A stretch of DNA of 64,000 nucleotides. Origin: Trichomonas vaginalis G3. Taxonomy: Eukaryota > Parabasalia > Trichomonadida > Trichomonadidae. The DNA is taken from positions 6,228,879-6,292,878 of the forward strand of contig NC_067206.1 in NCBI RefSeq assembly GCF_026262505.1, read 5' to 3'. This document shows, in pieces, positions 19,560-28,105 of this stretch. A program made the position numbers and the translations under genes. The stretch's first letter is position 1; each line of letters begins with the position of its first letter. The notes under the pieces were generated by a model, which was not told the origin of the DNA, made no database searches, and worked only from the letters and a program-made list of their open reading frames with translations.

Positions 19560-20696
19560 ATGTCGAAAGAAACAGCGTCTATGAGAGAAATACAAACACA
19601 ACCGACAACTCATTTTGCAAGCTCTAAAATAAGAACAAACAAACTTTTCAAACTATTCTAAGATATCTGAGTCATTGAAAGAAGGAAACTTAAAACTGAC
19701 GATAAACCCAATGACAGATGAGTTTCTGTTTCAAGACAGTAAGAACCATACTGTTTGTATAATCCAACAAAAGGAACTTTAAACGAGAAACCTATAGATG
19801 AACTTCTTTTGAAAGCAGATGTTGGCAACAAAGCTGACAAAGAATATGTCATTGAAAAAGTTCAAGAAGAACATGACAGAGCAGATGCAACATATGCAAC
19901 GAAAGAACATACTCATCCTGAACTAGCAGACAAAACATATGTTGACAATAAAATGTCAAGTGAAGTGACAAGAGCTGACAAAGAATATTCTAAAAAGACT
20001 CATACACATACCATTGCAAATATTGCAAACTTACAAGAAACCTTAAACAGGAAAAGTGACGTTGGACATACACATACCATTGCAAATATTACAAACTTAC
20101 AAGAAACCTTAAACAGGAAAAGTGCCGTTGGACATACACATACATCTTCTGAAATAACAGACTTAAACGTTAGCCTTGAAAATAAAGCAGATAAAACATA
20201 TGTCAATGAAATATACCAAAGTTTAGTTGGAACAAAAAATATTGAGACTATTGTTGGTGACCTTTCTGTCAATGAAGAAAATAAATATTTTAGATGGCAG
20301 TTGGTACAGTCCTTAGAAAATGGTACACGGTATAAACTCATTCCGAAAAATAACAATGAAATGTATGTAAGCTATAAAAAGAACGATGGTACACAAGTTA
20401 AAGTTCCATTAGACAACAACTGCTACTTAAACTTCTATGGAGACGAACAAAAGAAATATTTAAGAGTTTATGAAATGGCAGATATGACATTGCCTGACCC
20501 AGCTCCAGCACCATATTATTATGACTATGGAGATGACGTTAGAACACCACATGTAGATGAACAAAAGCTAACATTATATTTAGATTTTTATAGATATAAA
20601 AGATATAATGCAATAGAAAAAACGAGAATAGTATACTATTATGAAGATGACAGAAATAAATATTATAGTCAAGACTTTACCTACCCTGAAACATAA
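19560..20696 (+). pseudogene. Phage-type trimeric tail-fibre protein with HxH repeats, two frameshifts
   Basis: The intact last frame (19,755-20,696, 313 codons) has heptad-like stretches (ELLLKADVGNKADKEYV) and three closely spaced HTHT motifs. Two of these sit in 22-residue repeats (66 bp each, 20,002-20,135). HxH motifs of this kind bind metal in trimeric phage tail fibres such as T4 gp37, and the GHTHT context is typical of phage fibre repeats. The first ~65 codons from the ATG at 19,560 lie in two other phases (shifts near 19,650 and 19,757). The C-terminal ~120 residues are Tyr-rich and may be the tip. A receptor-binding spike is the likely role. Confidence 0.72.
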
Positions 20697-20723
20697 GATT
20701 ATATTATAAAAAATTATTCTGAC

Positions 20724-21230
20724 ATGAACCAGAAGAAACCTGAAATAGTTGCACTATATTTTAAGTTCAAAAGAGACAATCCTATAATATCTCATATGTT
20801 TGATTTAATGAACCCAGTAGGTTCTATTTATACATCTATGGAAGCAAGAGGTCCTCAAGTAATGTTTGGTGTTGGTGCATGGGAACAAATAGTCGACAGG
20901 TTTTTGTATTGTGCAAACTCTTCAAAGGAAACAGGTGGAAGTAAAACGATTTCAGGTGAAAATTTACCTGCACACAGTCACTACATAGATTTAAGTACAT
21001 CTCAAGCAGGTTGGCATAAGCATAGATATTGGGATTGGTCAGGAATGACAAAAGGTAAAGGATATGATGTTAAAGACGACGTTAAGTTTGCTATAAATTG
21101 TTACTGGAGTGACACTCAGGGAGAAGGAAACCATACACATTTCGTTTCAGGATATACGCAAACAACGGGACAAAGTAAAGAATACATGCCACCTTACATG
21201 ACAGTTTACGCATGGTATAGAATTGCTTAG
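20724..21230 (+). CDS. Phage tail-collar/fibre-tip protein (T4 gp12-like domain), 168 aa
   Basis: The sequence has the full pattern of the phage collar domain: NPVGSIYTSMEARGPQ, a GAWEQIVDRFLYC stretch, a Gly/Ser segment, NLPAHSHYI, further HKH and HTH motifs, and a final MPPYMTVYAWYRI. This fold ends short tail fibres of phages and occurs in some giant viruses. The frame is intact. Its tandem position after the HxH fibre gene suggests that the two form one adhesion device. The stop overlaps the stop of the convergent integrase by four bases, so no separate terminator fits there. Confidence 0.85.
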   Translation: MNQKKPEIVALYFKFKRDNPIISHMFDLMNPVGSIYTSMEARGPQVMFGVGAWEQIVDRFLYCANSSKETGGSKTISGENLPAHSHYIDLSTSQAGWHKHRYWDWSGMTKGKGYDVKDDVKFAINCYWSDTQGEGNHTHFVSGYTQTTGQSKEYMPPYMTVYAWYRIA

Positions 21231-22219
21231 TCGTCATTTTCAACTTCTTTAGCATATTCGTCAGGAGTTGTCTTATATTTGTTAGGAACTGTCTTTGAAA
21301 GTATACCACCTTGAACTTTGACAAGTTTGAAACGAGGTCTGACAATAGTAGTTTTATCTTCTGCTTGCAGTGTGTACATTTTGCCATGTTTGCCTAAAAC
21401 TTCATAATATTCTCTTGTATACTTTCTTCTATTTTTACGAACACGAATGCGAGTACCTGTCGGGTTCCCATTGTTGTCATAGTCAATAGTATTTTCATAT
21501 GGGTCGCGTTTGGGTATTTCTATTTTTACTTTGTCACCTTTCTGAAGTTTGAAGCCCGGCATTCTTTCTTGTTTGTCTCTTTTGACTAAACTATTAAATA
21601 TATAGTCTTTCTCTAAGTCAGGGTTGTTTTTCATTTCTTCGGGGGAGTGGTTTCCCAAACCTTTTTGTTTACGGTTATTGTAAATATTTAAAACTTGTCT
21701 CATCTTTGCCATGGAGAAATGTCTATATTTGTCGTCATATGACATTTCATTTGCTTCACCACCTTGTGGTTGATTTAAGTCTCTTAAGATTTTTATACAA
21801 CTGTCAATGACACCAAGAGCAGAATGGTTTTGGTCGACAATGAAATATTGGTTTACATTTTTTGAACGCAGATAGTTTTTAATATCGTCTGATTTGAAAG
21901 AACTTTCATAGTCAGATGTCAGTTTTGTTGGATGGTATTTGTCAACGAATATTGTCAAAGCAGTTTTCACATCTAAAATATTTTTGGACTGTAATGGTAT
22001 GGCTTCACAGTATCTTGTGTTTTGACCGACAAATATTAGCCAGTATGGAGGTCCATCTGTTCTAACTCTCGGAATGTTTTCCAAGATATCCATAAACCAA
22101 GCATTTGGTGTTGAACTAAAGATTTTTATCATGAGTGCTTTCTTTGTCGCTTTAGAAACATAGGGTCCTTGTTTGGATTCGTCATTTTTATCTATAAGAA
22201 ATGGGTTTATTTGGCGCAT
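21227..22219 (-). CDS. Retroviral-type (rve) integrase of the element
   Basis: DDE-type integrase of the Maverick class that would join the element ends to host DNA. Counted from the ATG at 22,219 the acidic residues are Asp44 (WFMDILEN), Asp103 (LTSDYESS) and, 36 positions later, Asp139 in GVIDSCIK, where most retroviral-type integrases have Glu. The C-terminal ~100 residues are basic, with a KGDKVKIEIPKRD stretch, as in C-terminal DNA-binding domains. The N-terminal HHCC zinc domain is absent. The frame is open further upstream but lacks an ATG there, and the chosen start overlaps the start of the divergent small gene by 19 bp, so the N-terminus may be truncated. Confidence 0.85.
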   Translation of the reverse strand: MRQINPFLIDKNDESKQGPYVSKATKKALMIKIFSSTPNAWFMDILENIPRVRTDGPPYWLIFVGQNTRYCEAIPLQSKNILDVKTALTIFVDKYHPTKLTSDYESSFKSDDIKNYLRSKNVNQYFIVDQNHSALGVIDSCIKILRDLNQPQGGEANEMSYDDKYRHFSMAKMRQVLNIYNNRKQKGLGNHSPEEMKNNPDLEKDYIFNSLVKRDKQERMPGFKLQKGDKVKIEIPKRDPYENTIDYDNNGNPTGTRIRVRKNRRKYTREYYEVLGKHGKMYTLQAEDKTTIVRPRFKLVKVQGGILSKTVPNKYKTTPDEYAKEVENDD

Positions 22220-22428
22220 TAGCAGGAGTTGCATCCAGATTTTTGCCCGCAGTTGGAACAATAGCTAGAGGTGTATTTGGAGTTGGAAGGAAGATTTTGA
22301 GTACATTAGGTATACTGAAAGAGAAAGCACAACCTATTATACAAACTGTACAGAAAGGTTGGGATGTAGCACGAGATGCAACAAATCTTATTCCAAATCC
22401 TGAAACAAGAGGAAAAGTTCAAGGATGA
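22201..22428 (+). CDS. Small hydrophobic/amphipathic virion-type protein, 75 aa
   Basis: Begins MGLFGALAGVASRFLPAVG and is Gly/Ala/Val-rich with scattered Arg/Lys, ending in a more polar tail. It looks like an amphipathic or membrane-active peptide. The motif TTTTTATCTATAAGAA stands directly before the ATG. The stop codon overlaps the next ATG (ATGATG at 22,425), so the two are probably co-expressed. No family is recognised. Confidence 0.6.
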   Translation: MGLFGALAGVASRFLPAVGTIARGVFGVGRKILSTLGILKEKAQPIIQTVQKGWDVARDATNLIPNPETRGKVQG

Positions 22429-22613
22429 TGGACAATGTTTCCAGACAAGCAGGAAAATATTATAACAAAGCAAATGACTACTATAACCAAGCAGGGCACT
22501 ATATGGACCAAGGTGAAAGATTCTTTAACAGAGGATATAACCATGCACAACAGTGGGTAAACAATAACCAACCTCAACCGCCTCAAACGTGGGAATGTAA
22601 AGTTTTTTACTGA
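22425..22613 (+). CDS. Small Asn/Gln/Tyr-rich protein, 62 aa
   Basis: Overlaps the end of the preceding gene by four bases. The sequence is rich in Tyr, Asn and Gln with repeating spacing (YYNKANDYYNQAGHYMDQG), which suggests a coiled or fibrous helix. It ends in a Pro/Gln stretch. Function unknown. Placement suggests a virion component. Confidence 0.55.
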   Translation: MMDNVSRQAGKYYNKANDYYNQAGHYMDQGERFFNRGYNHAQQWVNNNQPQPPQTWECKVFY

Positions 22614-22622
22614 GATGAAATG
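22603..22622 (+). promoter_or_regulatory. Repeated leader TTTTTTACTGAGATGAAATG (first copy)
   Basis: The 20-mer ends at the ATG of the gene at 22,620 and is repeated exactly at 22,778-22,797, ending at the ATG of the next gene. A looser version (TTTTTACTCATATGAAATG) precedes the capsid gene ATG on the minus strand at 36,592. Confidence 0.55.
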
Positions 22623-22775
22623 AACAATACAGCATTGAGACAAATGGGTTCAAGATGGATTTGTCGACTTCCAGCAGTTACACAACCACGTGTTTGTCAA
22701 GTCCTCCCTATACCTCAAGAAGTTTTAGACCGACTTAAAAAACCTAAACAACCAGTTGAAAACAAACCAAACTAA
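22620..22775 (+). CDS. Small protein, 51 aa
   Basis: A short ORF with two Cys residues (WICRLPAV and RVCQVLP) and a Lys/Pro-rich C-terminus. It is supported by the repeated leader directly before its ATG and by its place in a row of same-strand genes. No family is recognised. Confidence 0.5.
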   Translation: MNNTALRQMGSRWICRLPAVTQPRVCQVLPIPQEVLDRLKKPKQPVENKPN

Positions 22776-22794
22776 AATTTTTTACTGAGATGAA

Positions 22795-23166
22795 ATGACC
22801 GAAGAAGTTGAAACGGTAGATTTGACACCACAAACAAAAAGTTCAGAACCATTGTCAAAACCTGTCAAAGAACTTACAGATGAAGAGAAAAATTCAATAA
22901 TAGAAAGTGCCAGGTCTGGAAATACAAACCCTAACTATAAAGTCACTTTTCATAGAAATGGAACGGCAAGTATCTCAAAAAAGAAACAGACTCTCACAAA
23001 TAAAATATTGAAGTCTGAAGGAGTTAAAGAGACAACAGATGGGAAGGTATACTTCACTGACGAACAGTTCATTATAGAACATCTCATTGACTTAGAGTCG
23101 AAATATTCTAAACTTTACAAACAAACACAAAAAGTTGAAAGGAAAACAAAAACAAATGGCATATGA
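22795..23166 (+). CDS. Hypothetical protein, 123 aa
   Basis: The first ~45 residues are acidic and Thr/Ser/Pro-rich. The remainder is Lys-rich with a likely helix (EQFIIEHLIDLESKYSKLYKQ). It is preceded by the second copy of the 20-bp leader. The stop overlaps the next gene by 11 bp. Function unknown. Confidence 0.6.
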   Translation: MTEEVETVDLTPQTKSSEPLSKPVKELTDEEKNSIIESARSGNTNPNYKVTFHRNGTASISKKKQTLTNKILKSEGVKETTDGKVYFTDEQFIIEHLIDLESKYSKLYKQTQKVERKTKTNGI

Positions 23167-23380
23167 TATTTACGAAGATGTTGACGACACAACCATACCT
23201 GCAAGTGAGGTAAAGTCAGAGGAACCAAAAAGTGACGAAAAACCGATAGAAGAAGAAAAACCAAAAACTGAAGATAAACCAAAACCAAAGGTTAGTTTCC
23301 AAACTAAACCAACTCAACCTTCATTAGCTGGTATGGGTTGGCGTCAAAGGCTTCTGGTAGCAGGAGGTTACGTAAAGTAA
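23156..23380 (+). CDS. Small acidic Pro/Glu/Lys-rich protein, 74 aa
   Basis: From the ATG at 23,156 the product is a run of Glu, Lys and Pro, then a short conserved-looking end (LAGMGWRQRLLVAGG). The frame extends 21 bp upstream to a TTG, but the ATG is preferred. An A/T palindrome (AAAAAATATTTTTT) follows the stop. Function unknown. Confidence 0.5.
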   Translation: MAYDIYEDVDDTTIPASEVKSEEPKSDEKPIEEEKPKTEDKPKPKVSFQTKPTQPSLAGMGWRQRLLVAGGYVK

Positions 23381-23411
23381 AGAGAAAAAATATTTTTTTA
23401 TTTTTATAAAA

Positions 23412-24131
23412 ATGCCCCCATATAGAATGGATAGAAAATCTGCTAGAATAAAAGCAGAGTTAGAAAGATATGGTTGGAAAGTTTCGAAGAAGTTTAAATA
23501 TAGGAAGGGAAGACCCATAAAAGTCTATGACAAATTGTCTGGTCTTCGCTACGAGATGGACTTAGAAACCGCGCGCGCCAATTATCCAAACAGACTCGAG
23601 AGGTTAGAAGAAGAACGTCTTATGGACATGCCTTTCAATGTTAGTGAACCTCAAGTTGAAGGACACGACGGCTTTGCCAGATTCTACTGGAAACATGACG
23701 AACAATTGCATCCTTTGAGAAGGAAAAAAGGGAAGGGTGAAGACAAACATGCTCCCATGGAAAGAACAAGATATGCATATGAGAAGTATCGTGAAGTTAG
23801 AAGTCAAATTACATCTGGTCGAACCTTTACAGTAAACTTTGACGAAGGAAAGAACAAAGAAGGCTTCATGGGAGTACTTGCTGCCATTCAAGACGGAAAT
23901 AAGAAAGGATACAATCTCAGACTAACTATAACAGATTTGGACGGTCATATATACTATGCGCATGGCAATGTCACAACAGCTGCAATGCTTCTTGACGCTT
24001 TCAAGACTACAAAGAGAGAACAAATGGTTGACTCCGACTCAGACATTTTGAATGCAATTGAAGGAATTGCAAGTGTCAAGTTCGAATGGTACCAACCTAA
24101 CCCTCAAGCAGTCAGACAACATGTTTGTTAG
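23412..24131 (+). CDS. Hypothetical protein of the element, 239 aa
   Basis: A very basic N-terminal half (KSARIKAELERYGWKVSKKF, then RRKKGKGEDKH) and a more globular C-terminal half (residues ~125-225). The frame is intact and the ATG directly follows an AT-rich promoter-like run. It may be a DNA-binding core protein or a virion protein. I recognise no catalytic motif, and I do not see the His-Glu-Cys pattern of an adenain-type protease. Confidence 0.65.
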   Translation: MPPYRMDRKSARIKAELERYGWKVSKKFKYRKGRPIKVYDKLSGLRYEMDLETARANYPNRLERLEEERLMDMPFNVSEPQVEGHDGFARFYWKHDEQLHPLRRKKGKGEDKHAPMERTRYAYEKYREVRSQITSGRTFTVNFDEGKNKEGFMGVLAAIQDGNKKGYNLRLTITDLDGHIYYAHGNVTTAAMLLDAFKTTKREQMVDSDSDILNAIEGIASVKFEWYQPNPQAVRQHVC

Positions 24132-24187
24132 ATGAGAAATATGAAGTAAAAACGTTTTTTAAAACCATATATTTTTACATATATTAA

Positions 24188-24355
24188 ATGCTTCAGGTTG
24201 AAAAACAAAGAACAAAAGTAGCAGATACAAAACCGTTAGACTATATGTTTACAAACGCCGGTAGGAATATATCAGATGAAGAAATTTCATCCCGAATTGT
24301 CTTTCATATACAACTACGGAAAAGTGCTGAAAAAGTATTGAAAAATATATTTTAG
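24188..24355 (+). CDS. Short ORF sharing an N-terminal module with the 18.8-19.5 kb gene
   Basis: A 55-codon ORF. Its first ~28 residues (MLQVEKQRTKVADTKPLDYM) correspond to the N-terminus of the minus-strand gene at 18,767-19,541, but the rest does not. It is either a truncated copy or a small protein with a shared sorting or interaction segment. The stop TAG overlaps the first arm of a hairpin repeat, as in the methylase gene. Confidence 0.45.
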   Translation: MLQVEKQRTKVADTKPLDYMFTNAGRNISDEEISSRIVFHIQLRKSAEKVLKNIF

Positions 24356-24420
24356 GTGAAGAGGTGAGATTTCACCTGTTTTTTCACCTGTTTTCTCACC
24401 CGTTGAATTTTCATGAATTT
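24352..24420. repeat. Hairpin repeat, GGTGA/TCACC variant
   Basis: Same plan as the hairpins at 17.4 and 25.6 kb, but with the arms changed to GGTGA and TCACC on both sides (core GGTGAGATTTCACC), followed by the common TTGAATTTTCATGAA. Pairing is kept although the sequence is different. Confidence 0.7.
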
Positions 24421-24475
24421 TGTGCTGAATTCGACAAAAATGAGTTTTTGGTTGAAAAAAGAGGTGGAGCCAAAA

Positions 24476-24800
24476 GTGGCTCGACCTCAAAACAAGCATT
24501 TTGTGAAGAATATACCAACCCGCGGAAAACAGCGGGTTGCTTTTTATACAAAATTCAACAGGTGAATTTTCATGAATTTCCTTAAGATAGAAAAAAATAT
24601 ATTTTAGGCGACCAGGTCACTCGGTCACTCGGTCACTCGGTCAACTAACATCTTTTTGAAAAAGTGTGACAACATGACATTTTGACAACATCGTAGAAAA
24701 CACACAAAACTCTTGAATTTGTATAAAAAAACCGTCGGAATTCCGGCGGTTGGTATATTCTTCACAAAATGCTTGTTTTGAGGTCGAGCCACAAACGGAT
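24476..24800. repeat. Inverted pair of ~75-bp KilA-N gene fragments
   Basis: 24,476-24,553 (+) and 24,720-24,795 (-) are copies of the segment that encodes FCEEYTN..GCFLYK in the KilA-N gene at 24,902 (matching part 25,097-25,150), each with a GC-rich hairpin in its middle. Between them are three to four copies of CACTCGGT (24,616-24,645). Two ACAAACGAATGTCCGACG repeats follow. Confidence 0.75.
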
Positions 24801-24865
24801 GTCGACGGTTAAGCCACAAACGAATGTCCGACGGTTACCACAAACGAATGTCCGACGTCCCACCA

Positions 24866-24901
24866 AAAAATATTTTTTTTATTTTTATTGTAAGAACAGA
24901 A
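24866..24901 (+). promoter_or_regulatory. Conserved KilA-N gene leader ending GTAAGAACAGAA
   Basis: AAAAAATATTTTTTTTATTT, then more T and A, then TGTAAGAACAGAA directly before the ATG. The same arrangement precedes the genes at 25,923, 27,385 and 28,827, and GTAAGAACA is always 0-5 bases from the ATG. Confidence 0.7.
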
Positions 24902-25567
24902 ATGTCAGTCGAAGCAAAAACGTTCACGAACAAATCTAATGGCGAAACATTCACAAAAGGCACTTACAACGGTATTGAAGTCTTACGTAGAGACAAGGAT
25001 GGTTATATAAATGTAACAAATATGTGTCAGCAGTTTAGGAAAGACTTTAGAAAGTTGTTGGAAAATAAGTCCTGGGAAGAGAGATATTATACGGCATTTT
25101 GTGAAGAATATACCAACCGCCGGAATTCCGACGGTTGCTTTTTATACAAAGTTCATGCAGGAATTCCTGATGAAATCAAACAGGTTAGAGGAATGTATGT
25201 AGACCCAAGACTTATAAACTATATAGCAATGTGGGCTTCTCCAAAATATTGCATAGCAGTTGGAAAAATTATGGACTCCATAGACAAGAAAGTTCATGAG
25301 AAGTTAGATGAAGAAGAACTTGAAGATACAGTAGAGAATGCAAAACCTTTGTTTGAAGAAGAAGTTAGAAAAATGCATGAAAAACAAATAGAACATGAAC
25401 GTGAGATATGTTCTGGTTATAGAGATTCTCCATACGAACTAGACCAATGGGAACAAGAAGATTTAAAGAGAGAATTTAGAGAATATGAACTCGCTAAGAT
25501 AACATTAGAAGCTGCAGAAAAGAAGTTAAAAGTTTGGGGTCGTTTTGTACAAAAATATTGTGAGTAA
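24902..25567 (+). CDS. KilA-N domain protein 1, 221 aa
   Basis: KilA-N (APSES-related) DNA-binding domain at about residues 15-125: YNGIEVLRRDKDGYINVTNM, then FCEEYTNRRNSDGCFLYK, then RGMYVDPRLINYIAMWASP. The C-terminal ~95 residues are charged and probably coiled-coil. KilA-N proteins are common in large DNA viruses and phages and are thought to bind nucleic acid. The start is fixed by the conserved leader. The frame is open upstream but only through repeats. A hairpin and T-run (AAATG...CATTT) follow the stop, as in KilA-N gene 3. Confidence 0.88.
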   Translation: MSVEAKTFTNKSNGETFTKGTYNGIEVLRRDKDGYINVTNMCQQFRKDFRKLLENKSWEERYYTAFCEEYTNRRNSDGCFLYKVHAGIPDEIKQVRGMYVDPRLINYIAMWASPKYCIAVGKIMDSIDKKVHEKLDEEELEDTVENAKPLFEEEVRKMHEKQIEHEREICSGYRDSPYELDQWEQEDLKREFREYELAKITLEAAEKKLKVWGRFVQKYCE

Positions 25568-25599
25568 ATGAACCATTTTTTTTCGACAAAAATAATGTT

Positions 25600-25855
25600 T
25601 ATGTTAGAATGTTAGATCTAACATGTTTTCTAACCTCTTTTCTAACATGGTCTAAAACTCTCGAAAATCATGAATTTTACACCAAAAATAATGTTTATGT
25701 TAGAATGTTAGATCTAACATGTTTTCTAACCTCTTTTCTAACATGGTCTAAAACTCTCGAAAATCATGAATTTTACACCAAAAATAATGTTTAGGGTAGA
25801 TGGGTATATCTAACCTCTTTTCTAACCTCTTTTCTACCCTCTTGAATTTTCATGA
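25600..25855. repeat. Three tandem ~88-bp hairpin units
   Basis: Two units have GTTAG/CTAAC arms (core TGTTAGATCTAACA) and the third has GGGTAG/CTACCC arms. They share TTTTACACCAAAAATAATGT and ATCATGAATTTT segments. They lie between KilA-N gene 1 and the next gene. Confidence 0.88.
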
Positions 25856-25922
25856 ATTTTCCCGAAATAAAAAATAAAGTTAGTTTTTTTAAAAAAATAT
25901 TTTTTATTTTTATTGTAAGAAC

Positions 25923-26838
25923 ATGTTTAGCAACAACAGCACCAAACTCGTTAGTCATGAACCCAACTTCAATGTTAGTAGAGATGAAAAGCTTCATTCC
26001 TTCTTCATATACTTTCGAAACAAAAATCCAGAAGATAAAGCAAGAACTTTTAACAAGTAATTTAGACTGTAGTGCGAAAGATGAAACAAATGAACAGTAT
26101 CTTTATGAAATGCAGGACATTATTGACCATTTACCTAAACTTCCTGAAATCCAACAACAAAAACTCACTATTCCAGAATTCGATGAAATAGAAGTCGGAC
26201 TGACTGACTCAGTAGAAATAAAGAAGTTCATACGAAAGGTAAATTATGAATTCCTTGGTTTTCATTGCAACCATAAAGTTATGGACAAAGATTGCGACAT
26301 GGTATATAAGAACATCTCTGACATATATAAATCTGGGGAGTTTAAGACCTACGACAACTTTGTTTCGTTAGTTGCTGAATGTGTATGGCAGATAAGAGAT
26401 AAAGATAGAAGAGGCAAAGTATGGAACGAACAGATAAAACCAGCAACTTTTGAGTTAAAGAAAACCATTGACGCCTTAGTCATACTTGCAGGTAAGGTTT
26501 CAGAATATAACGCAAAAATGAACCCGCAATGTTCTAAATGTAAAGCAGCAATGAGGAAATATAACTACTCCGTCAAAGAGATAGAAAGAATGAGAAACGA
26601 CTATGCTGACTTAAAGAAAGAAGCAGAGAAACCAGCAGAAGATAAAATGGACATGTTAGAATTTCTGAACAAAAACTATCCAACTGCTGACGATTTCCTT
26701 CTATCTGATGTCAAGAAGAAGTATAAAGAAACTTTCGGTATCGTTAAAACATTTGACATACTAAAAGAAGAAATAGAGGCTACAAAACTGTTTAGAGTCT
26801 CACGAATTCATAACGTTTACCATGTAAAACGCTTATAA
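25923..26838 (+). pseudogene. Unknown element protein with CxxC, frameshifted near its start
   Basis: The conserved GTAAGAAC leader (25,915-25,922) runs directly into an ATG at 25,923 (MFSNNSTKLVSHEP), but that phase ends after 45 codons. The long frame (to 26,838) is open from further upstream and has its first suitable ATG at 25,957. One frameshift near 25,980-26,060 would join them into a protein of ~305 residues. Visible features are a HCNHKVMDKDC segment, a CSKC pair (about residue 225) and a basic C-terminus. It may be a KilA-N-linked regulator, but the KilA-N core itself is not seen. Alternatively translation simply begins at 25,957. Confidence 0.6.
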
Positions 26839-26844
26839 AATAAC

Positions 26845-27235
26845 TGGGGTAGAAAACAGGTTAGAAAAGAGGTTAGATCTAACCTTCTACCCTAAAATAT
26901 ATTTTTGCTGAATTCCGTATGAAATTTCATGAGTTTTGTGTGTTTTAGACCATGTTAGAAAACAGGTTAGAAAAGAGGTTAGATCTAACCTTCTACCCTA
27001 AAATATATTTTTGCTGAATTCCGTATGAAATTTCATGAGTTTTGTGTGTTTTAGACCATGTTAGAAAACGTGTTAGAAAACATGTTAGATCTAACATTCT
27101 AACATAAAATATATTTTTACTGAATTCCGTATGAAATTTCATGAGTTTTGTGTGTTTTAGACCATGTTAGAAAACGTGTTAGAAAACATGTTAGATCTAA
27201 CATTCTAACATAAACATTATTTTTGCTGAAAAATG
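26845..27235. repeat. Four tandem ~105-bp hairpin units, inverted orientation
   Basis: Each unit has a palindromic core (GGTTAGATCTAACC in the first two, TGTTAGATCTAACA in the last two) between outer arms, then CTGAATTCCGTATGAAATTT and TTTTGTGTGTTTTAGACC. Outer arms match each other in units 1, 3 and 4, but not in unit 2. Confidence 0.88.
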
Positions 27236-27256
27236 ACCAAATTTCATGAATTTCCT

Positions 27257-27290
27257 CATAAGATTGCTATCCTCGAAAAACCGAGGATAG
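27257..27290. terminator. Short GC-containing hairpin
   Basis: CTATCCTCG and CGAGGATAG form a perfect 9-bp stem around a 6-nt loop. It lies between the hairpin units and the leader of the next KilA-N gene. A 3'-end function is inferred from its place only. Confidence 0.35.
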
Positions 27291-27384
27291 AGATTCCGTA
27301 TGAAAATCATGAATTTCCTTAAGATAGAAAAAATAAAGTTAGTTTTATTTTTTTTATTTTTTTATTTTGTATGTAAGAACAGAA

Positions 27385-27999
27385 ATGTTAAACATTGAGT
27401 TTGAAACAGTTAAAAAGATAGACAATGACACCAAAGTGGTTAGAATTGGTGATTTAAACGTAAGATACTCAAAGAAATACAAAAAATATTCTTTGTCAGA
27501 CATTTTATCTCCATCTGGAAAGAAAACATCCCACGACTGGGTTAAAAATGCTTCTACTCAGAAAATTTTGACAAGAAATCCTGAGCTTATGATATCGGTA
27601 AGATTCTATGGAACTACAGCATATCTCATCGACAAAAGTCTTATACCAATAGTTTTGTTATGGTTAGACCCAGTTGTTGGATATAACTTCATAACATATG
27701 GTTCGTTCGACTCAGAACGTTGCAGTGAAGGCTTACTTTACATCGTTCAGAAACCGAAGGACTTCAATACAAAAAGATATAAGATAGGAAGAACATATAA
27801 TATAACTCAAAGATATGACAGTACAGTCAATAGAGTTAAGGTTGTGTTCGTTAACGATATGAGAGCTGCAGAAACAGAACTACTTGAAAAGTTTGAGAAA
27901 ATGTATGGTGCTCCCATAAAAGGTAAAGAAACGTTTGAAGTAGATGAGATAGATAAAGCTATAAAATTATTTGACGAAGTTGCTGAAAAATACATGTAA
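27385..27999 (+). CDS. KilA-N protein 2 with T5orf172/GIY-YIG-like C-terminus, 204 aa
   Basis: The first ~110 residues resemble a KilA-N domain (YSLSDILSPSGKKTSHDWVK, then a conserved TYGSF region). Residues ~116-200 fit the T5orf172/MUG113 nuclease-like domain: GLLYIVQ, KIGRTYNITQRYD, VVFVNDMRAAETELLEKF. This domain combination is well known in phages and large DNA viruses (BRO-like genes). The ATG at 27,385 follows the conserved GTAAGAACAGAA leader. Right after the stop is a AAGCGT/ACGCTT hairpin with a T-rich loop. Confidence 0.85.
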   Translation: MLNIEFETVKKIDNDTKVVRIGDLNVRYSKKYKKYSLSDILSPSGKKTSHDWVKNASTQKILTRNPELMISVRFYGTTAYLIDKSLIPIVLLWLDPVVGYNFITYGSFDSERCSEGLLYIVQKPKDFNTKRYKIGRTYNITQRYDSTVNRVKVVFVNDMRAAETELLEKFEKMYGAPIKGKETFEVDEIDKAIKLFDEVAEKYM

Positions 28000-28105
28000 A
28001 GCGTTTATTTTTACGCTTGACTTCAGATGGCTCAGGTAGTTCCTAACTAGCTCATTTATCTCTATAAGGTAGATTGCCTCATCTGCTGGGTCTATGTCGG
28101 TCATT

